NCBI RefSeq assembly: GCF_040807025.1
Contig: NC_090981.1
Span: forward strand, 44,941,317 to 45,005,316
Direction of reading: 5' to 3'
DNA from: Struthio camelus
Lineage: Eukaryota > Chordata > Aves > Struthioniformes > Struthionidae
Length of the DNA: 64,000 nt
Shown: one piece after another, positions 60,171 through 64,000 of the stretch
Layout: each line of letters begins with the position of its first letter
How positions within the stretch are numbered: the first letter of the stretch is position 1
The notes under the pieces: generated by a model
The model's input: only the letters and a program-made list of their open reading frames with translations
Told to the model about the DNA's origin: nothing
Databases searched by the model: none
Program-made: the position numbers and the translations under genes

Positions 60171-60370
60171 TCCCACTGTCTATAAAATAGGGTAAAATTC
60201 ATCAGCCCAGAAAGAGGTCAGGCCTGCAAACTCTACTTTATAATCATATAGATAGGGTAACTGACCTGTAGGGCTGATGACTCATCACTGCCTCACTACT
60301 TCACCCAGTAATTCGATTTAAGATTTACAATTTGGGGAGCAGACTCAGGAACCCAAGTCTCCCTTCCCAT
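60171..60370. repeat. Possible MIR-like SINE relic
   Basis: CCCACTGTCTATAAAATAGG at 60,173-60,192 resembles the MIR-type TCATCTGTAAAATGGGG. GGGGAGCAGACTCAGGAACC near 60,335 resembles the part of old SINEs reading AGTCAGGACTCAAACC. Orientation of the two parts is not clearly consistent, so this is a weak call. Confidence 0.2.
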
Positions 60371-61136
60371 CTGACAGCCATATCCTCCTCCTCTTACACA
60401 TTTCCCTCCATCACTCCTCCATTGTGTTCTTGAATAAGCAGCTATTGTAATTTTTTTTTTTTCAAATGAGAACATTAGTCCCTTTGATGCAAGTTAGGCA
60501 TGCCCTGGGAACACCTTTCAGACTGAGCTGTGCTGTTTGCAAAGACATCTAGCTCTTCCTTCCAATAGGCTTGAACATGAGTTAGGTTTTACGTTATTCT
60601 GGCCTGCCAAAATTGGAGTGCTTTGGGAATGAAAACACAAGGCATCTAGGAAATTTTGTATTAAAAAGTGGGATACCAGTGGAGTTCAAGTGAGCAGGAC
60701 ATTTTAAGATGTTTTGGAATTATGTATCTAAACTCTGCTTAAGTTCCAGGTAAAGTGCCTAAGGCTATGTCTGCATGTAGCCACCAGGACCTTGGGAAAA
60801 TTTATTGTTGTTAGCCGTGATGTGTACAGATACTGGGCATCTCTGCGATTAGAGAGCAAACTAATGGGTTTACAGAATCCTTTAAAAAGAAATTTCATTG
60901 TCTGCTGTGACAGGTAGATAGGAGCTGACAAGTGAGTCTTTCTGTGGATCTAAAACTTTCCTGTCTACAGTTCAAAACCCTTACAGCTTATCTATTATAC
61001 CACCCACATAAAAAAAAGGTCCCATCGTAAACATTTAACATGCTGTGTTTACAAGACTGTTACTACTACCACAGCTGCATTTTTGTTGATTGTTTCAAAA
61101 TAGTAATAGCATACAATTACATGCTTGAATGGATAA
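60371..61136. other. AT-rich spacer
   Basis: A T12 run at 60,451-60,462; otherwise nothing recognised. Confidence 0.5.
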
Positions 61137-61167
61137 ATACATATATATATTTATAAACACACACACA
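61137..61167. repeat. (TA)n and (CA)n compound microsatellite
   Basis: TACATATATATATTTATAA runs into ACACACACACA. Short and interrupted. Confidence 0.85.
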
Positions 61168-63601
61168 TAAACATACATGAGCACTTTCAGATTAAGAGAG
61201 TTCAAAATACTAAAGTGTCATATTGTTCAGTCTGTCTCTTGCCACCAGTCAGAAAAAAAATCAAGTTATAAAATGATGAAAGAATCAAGTCAGGCAGATG
61301 TGCCAAATTTTCCTGTAATGTACAATATCAGAGCTACTAGATATAGGTTGGTTCAACATACTTTAAATGAGCTAAGATTGTAGGGAATTTTTGATTAAAA
61401 TACTATTTTTTATAGTTCATAATAATGTTCTGAGTTCATCATTTCAGATACATTCCTGATCATGGTAATAAACAGACCCTAAGCAGCATCTCATCTCCTT
61501 TCTTTTCTTTTTCTGATCTTGACTACACTTCCATTATCTCCACTCCTCCACCTGCTGCATCTGGCAGTCTTGGTCTACTGATAATTTCCGCACAGGGTAT
61601 CTGTGTTTATAATTGGATAGCATTTAAAATTTCAAAGGTAAACTCTACCTGCTTCAGTATTCTCTTCAGAATATCAACATACACCGTGTCTATGGCTTCA
61701 CCAGCAATATTGCGTGCCCTCAGATTCCCAAAAGCACCTTAGATTGACTTGTGGTCTCACACGAGACTTTGCAGTTCCCTGAAATCTTGAGTCAGGCACT
61801 AATCTGCAGGGATATGTGCTCAAGACCAGTGTCCTGATAGTCCCATAGTGCTTTCCTTTCTTTTCTTGCTTTACAGAAAAAAGGATAAAGCCATTTCCTT
61901 GCCCCGTTATATTGACATTGTAGATTTGATTTCCACCTTCATCCATCCGAAATATTTTGCTGCAAGCTCAGAATTGTGCAGAAAGCACCTGTATCTGCTT
62001 CATCATTATTTATCAAACTGTATAGCTGCACTCCTAAAACATTTGAGATGCAGTGGTCCTCTATGTGTAATACCATGAGTAACATGGCTTCAACTGAATA
62101 ATTACATCACTGAAGACCTAAAGTATTTTGTATGACCCTTATTTTTCTTGTGCTATGAATAAAGTCCTAAACAAGTTACGATCACCATAAAGTGGAAAAA
62201 CCAAAACATTAAAACAAGTCACAAAGGACATAGTGTTCCAAAAATGAAGCCAAAGTCCCAATTACAACCTGAAAGGAACACATAATTTGCACATACAGAA
62301 AGGAGCTTTTGTCCCAAAAATTTGCTTAGCGCCATAAATACATGGAGCATCACATGACACTTATAAAATTTTTACCCCAGGCAACCACTGAAAAACCAAG
62401 ATGGCAAAAAACCAAGTATATTTGCTGGCCACAGGAGCTGTAAATTCTCAATTTCCCCCTCTCTGCTTTTCAGAAAAGCCCTGGCTCCACATGCAGACTC
62501 TATTAGCCATTCCCTTTGGGTTTTACACCTGTTTCCCTGCCATAATATCTACCAGAGAGTGACTACAAATAGCTTCTTTGGTACTAGATTATTCTAAGGA
62601 TCTCATTACATCAAAGAGTTTAGACAAAGAAAAGAAGTGTCTATTCAGCTATGGCCAGTCAGAGATTACAACCCCTGTTCAGCATGTTTCTTTGCCAAGG
62701 AGAGCAGGAATGCTTTACTAGGCCATACAGATAGTGTGTGATGGATCTTATTAAAAATCTGATGAGGATAAACTTCATGAAGTCAATGCAAAACCAGCTC
62801 CAAGTACACAAGGTAATAATCATATTGCAAGTTTCTTTTTTGCTCTAATTAAGGAAGCATTTCTGCATCGTGTGCAATCATCCTGATTCATTAACATCTG
62901 TCCAACAAGTCATTGGAGATCCAGCACCTGCTTTGAGAAACAGAAGACTGAGTTCTCCAAAGATGCTTGAGAAAAAGGACACTTGAACAAGAGTGTGAGC
63001 AACAGTGAGAGAAACCACAGCTGCAACAGGAAATTCTTCATTTTTGACAGTATGACCTATGATCACCTGGGCAGATGAGAGTCCTGATCTTTCCTATCTC
63101 CCTATCCCCCCTATTTTGTCTTGTCAGCGATTCACTTTCCCACTACCCTCTTTCCATTTCTCCTTTGTAATTTCAGGAGGATTCCCTGCTCACTTGACAT
63201 AAACTGGAAAAAAAACAGAAATGCGTGTGTGTTTTGGCCTGCCAATAGACCTGGTTGAGGGAACACCTTTCAGCATCTCGTTCCTCCTGTCCAGCAGTAT
63301 GATTTTTCCTGTCAGTACACCACAGCACCCCAGAGCACCAGCTGCTTGGATGCCTTCCCTTTACTCCATCCCCAGGTCTCGTTGTCCCCTCTTCCTCTGC
63401 ACATATCATATCATCTTTTGTAGTTCATATTAAAGCCTAGTTTTCTGATATAGCTTCTCTCTCTGCGCTCCTTCCAACATAACAGCTAGCTCTTGTGTGT
63501 CCTCTTCTTTAGGAAATTACTCTGACATTACAATGGAAGTGCTGATGACTGTCAGTTGTAGTCATGACTGATCTAACTGATCTTCTTCCTATGTAGCAGC
63601 A
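61168..63601. other. AT-rich spacer
   Basis: No supported gene, RNA or repeat recognised. Confidence 0.5.
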
Positions 63602-63643
63602 GCTTATAATGAACATATTAAAATTGCTTATAATGAACATATT
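63602..63643 (+). repeat. 24-bp-period tandem duplication
   Basis: GCTTATAATGAACATATT occurs exactly at 63,602-63,619 and again at 63,626-63,643, separated by AAAATT. About 1.75 copies of a 24-bp unit suggest a recent slippage event. Confidence 0.85.
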
Positions 63644-64000
63644 TCCAACTGCTCTCACTAGACAATAAATAGAAAGCATAGAAGGAAAGAAGAATCAGAG
63701 ATGCGTCCTGCCAGCCCTACACAGACCACAAGTAAACACTTTAGGAACCAGAGCGGAACCAGGAGCCACAGCCTGAGCCTTAACAGCCCTCCATCACTTC
63801 TAATTACATACTGATTCTGCCCCAGAGATGCTTCGCTTTCCTTCTGAGTCGACAGTATGACTAGAAGATAATCCTCATCACATCCCCCTCTTTAATCACG
63901 CCTAGGCAAGTGCATGTATTTTGTTCCTGGAAAATTTCTCCATAAGCCTGTTCCTCCAGCACTTAAATATTTTTGTGGTTCTTTCTTTTAATAGTACAAC
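63644..64000. other. Spacer to the window end
   Basis: Nothing recognised. Confidence 0.5.

Noticed and set aside
1..64000. tRNA, rRNA, snRNA genes or CRISPR arrays
   Set aside because: I looked for the characteristic internal-promoter words, snRNA starts and regularly spaced direct repeats and found none. A covariance-model scan would be needed to exclude degenerate copies.

Overview
The window reads as non-coding vertebrate nuclear DNA, AT-rich on average, with stop codons in every frame and no operon-like gene packing. The best clue to the organism is its interspersed repeats. Five stretches look like CR1 LINE sequence, clearest at 53,974-54,180, 13,653-13,722 and 1-50, and they include the classic CR1 3' end with its TTCTATGATT-type tail. 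Several short, diverged, hairpin-forming repeats look like families I know from bird, crocodilian and turtle genomes. Together with low overall repeat density and long G runs, this suggests a sauropsid, most likely a bird. That assignment is inference; I could not name the species or the locus.

No complete protein-coding gene can be supported. The long open frames lie in GC-rich patches (5.7-6.3 kb, 28.4-29.5 kb, 42.1-43.0 kb) where stops are rare by composition. They are open on both strands, and those I checked begin at non-ATG codons. The best coding candidate is one internal exon on the minus strand at 1,041-1,134, with a good acceptor, a strong donor and a frame open throughout. Two weaker minus-strand exon candidates are at 17,825-17,941 and 28,021-28,132. 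If any are real, the window is mostly intron of a minus-strand gene; otherwise it is intergenic.

Layout. 0-9 kb: CR1 remnant at the left edge, the candidate exon, an old hairpin repeat at 3.9 kb, and two GC-rich patches with a 17-base G run between them. 9-20 kb: degraded CR1 pieces, a perfect 13-bp hairpin at 13.1 kb, and two enhancer-like blocks, one with a full MEF2 consensus. 20-31 kb: simple repeats, an enhancer-like block near 22.8 kb with octamer, TAATTA and TAATCC motifs, a diverged 62-bp tandem duplication at 24.4 kb, and another enhancer-like block at 27.8-28.0 kb. 31-43 kb: an inverted-arm repeat at 31.0 kb, an isolated CpG-dense island at 37.7 kb, a homeodomain-motif cluster at 38.5-38.9 kb, and a GC-rich block at 42.1-42.9 kb. 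43-64 kb: AT-rich spacer with one good CR1, several ancient repeat relics and simple repeats.

The window is therefore more likely regulatory than coding. The enhancer calls rest only on motif content and sequence texture, so they need cross-species alignment before being trusted. I found no tRNA, rRNA, snRNA, CRISPR array or intact mobile element.
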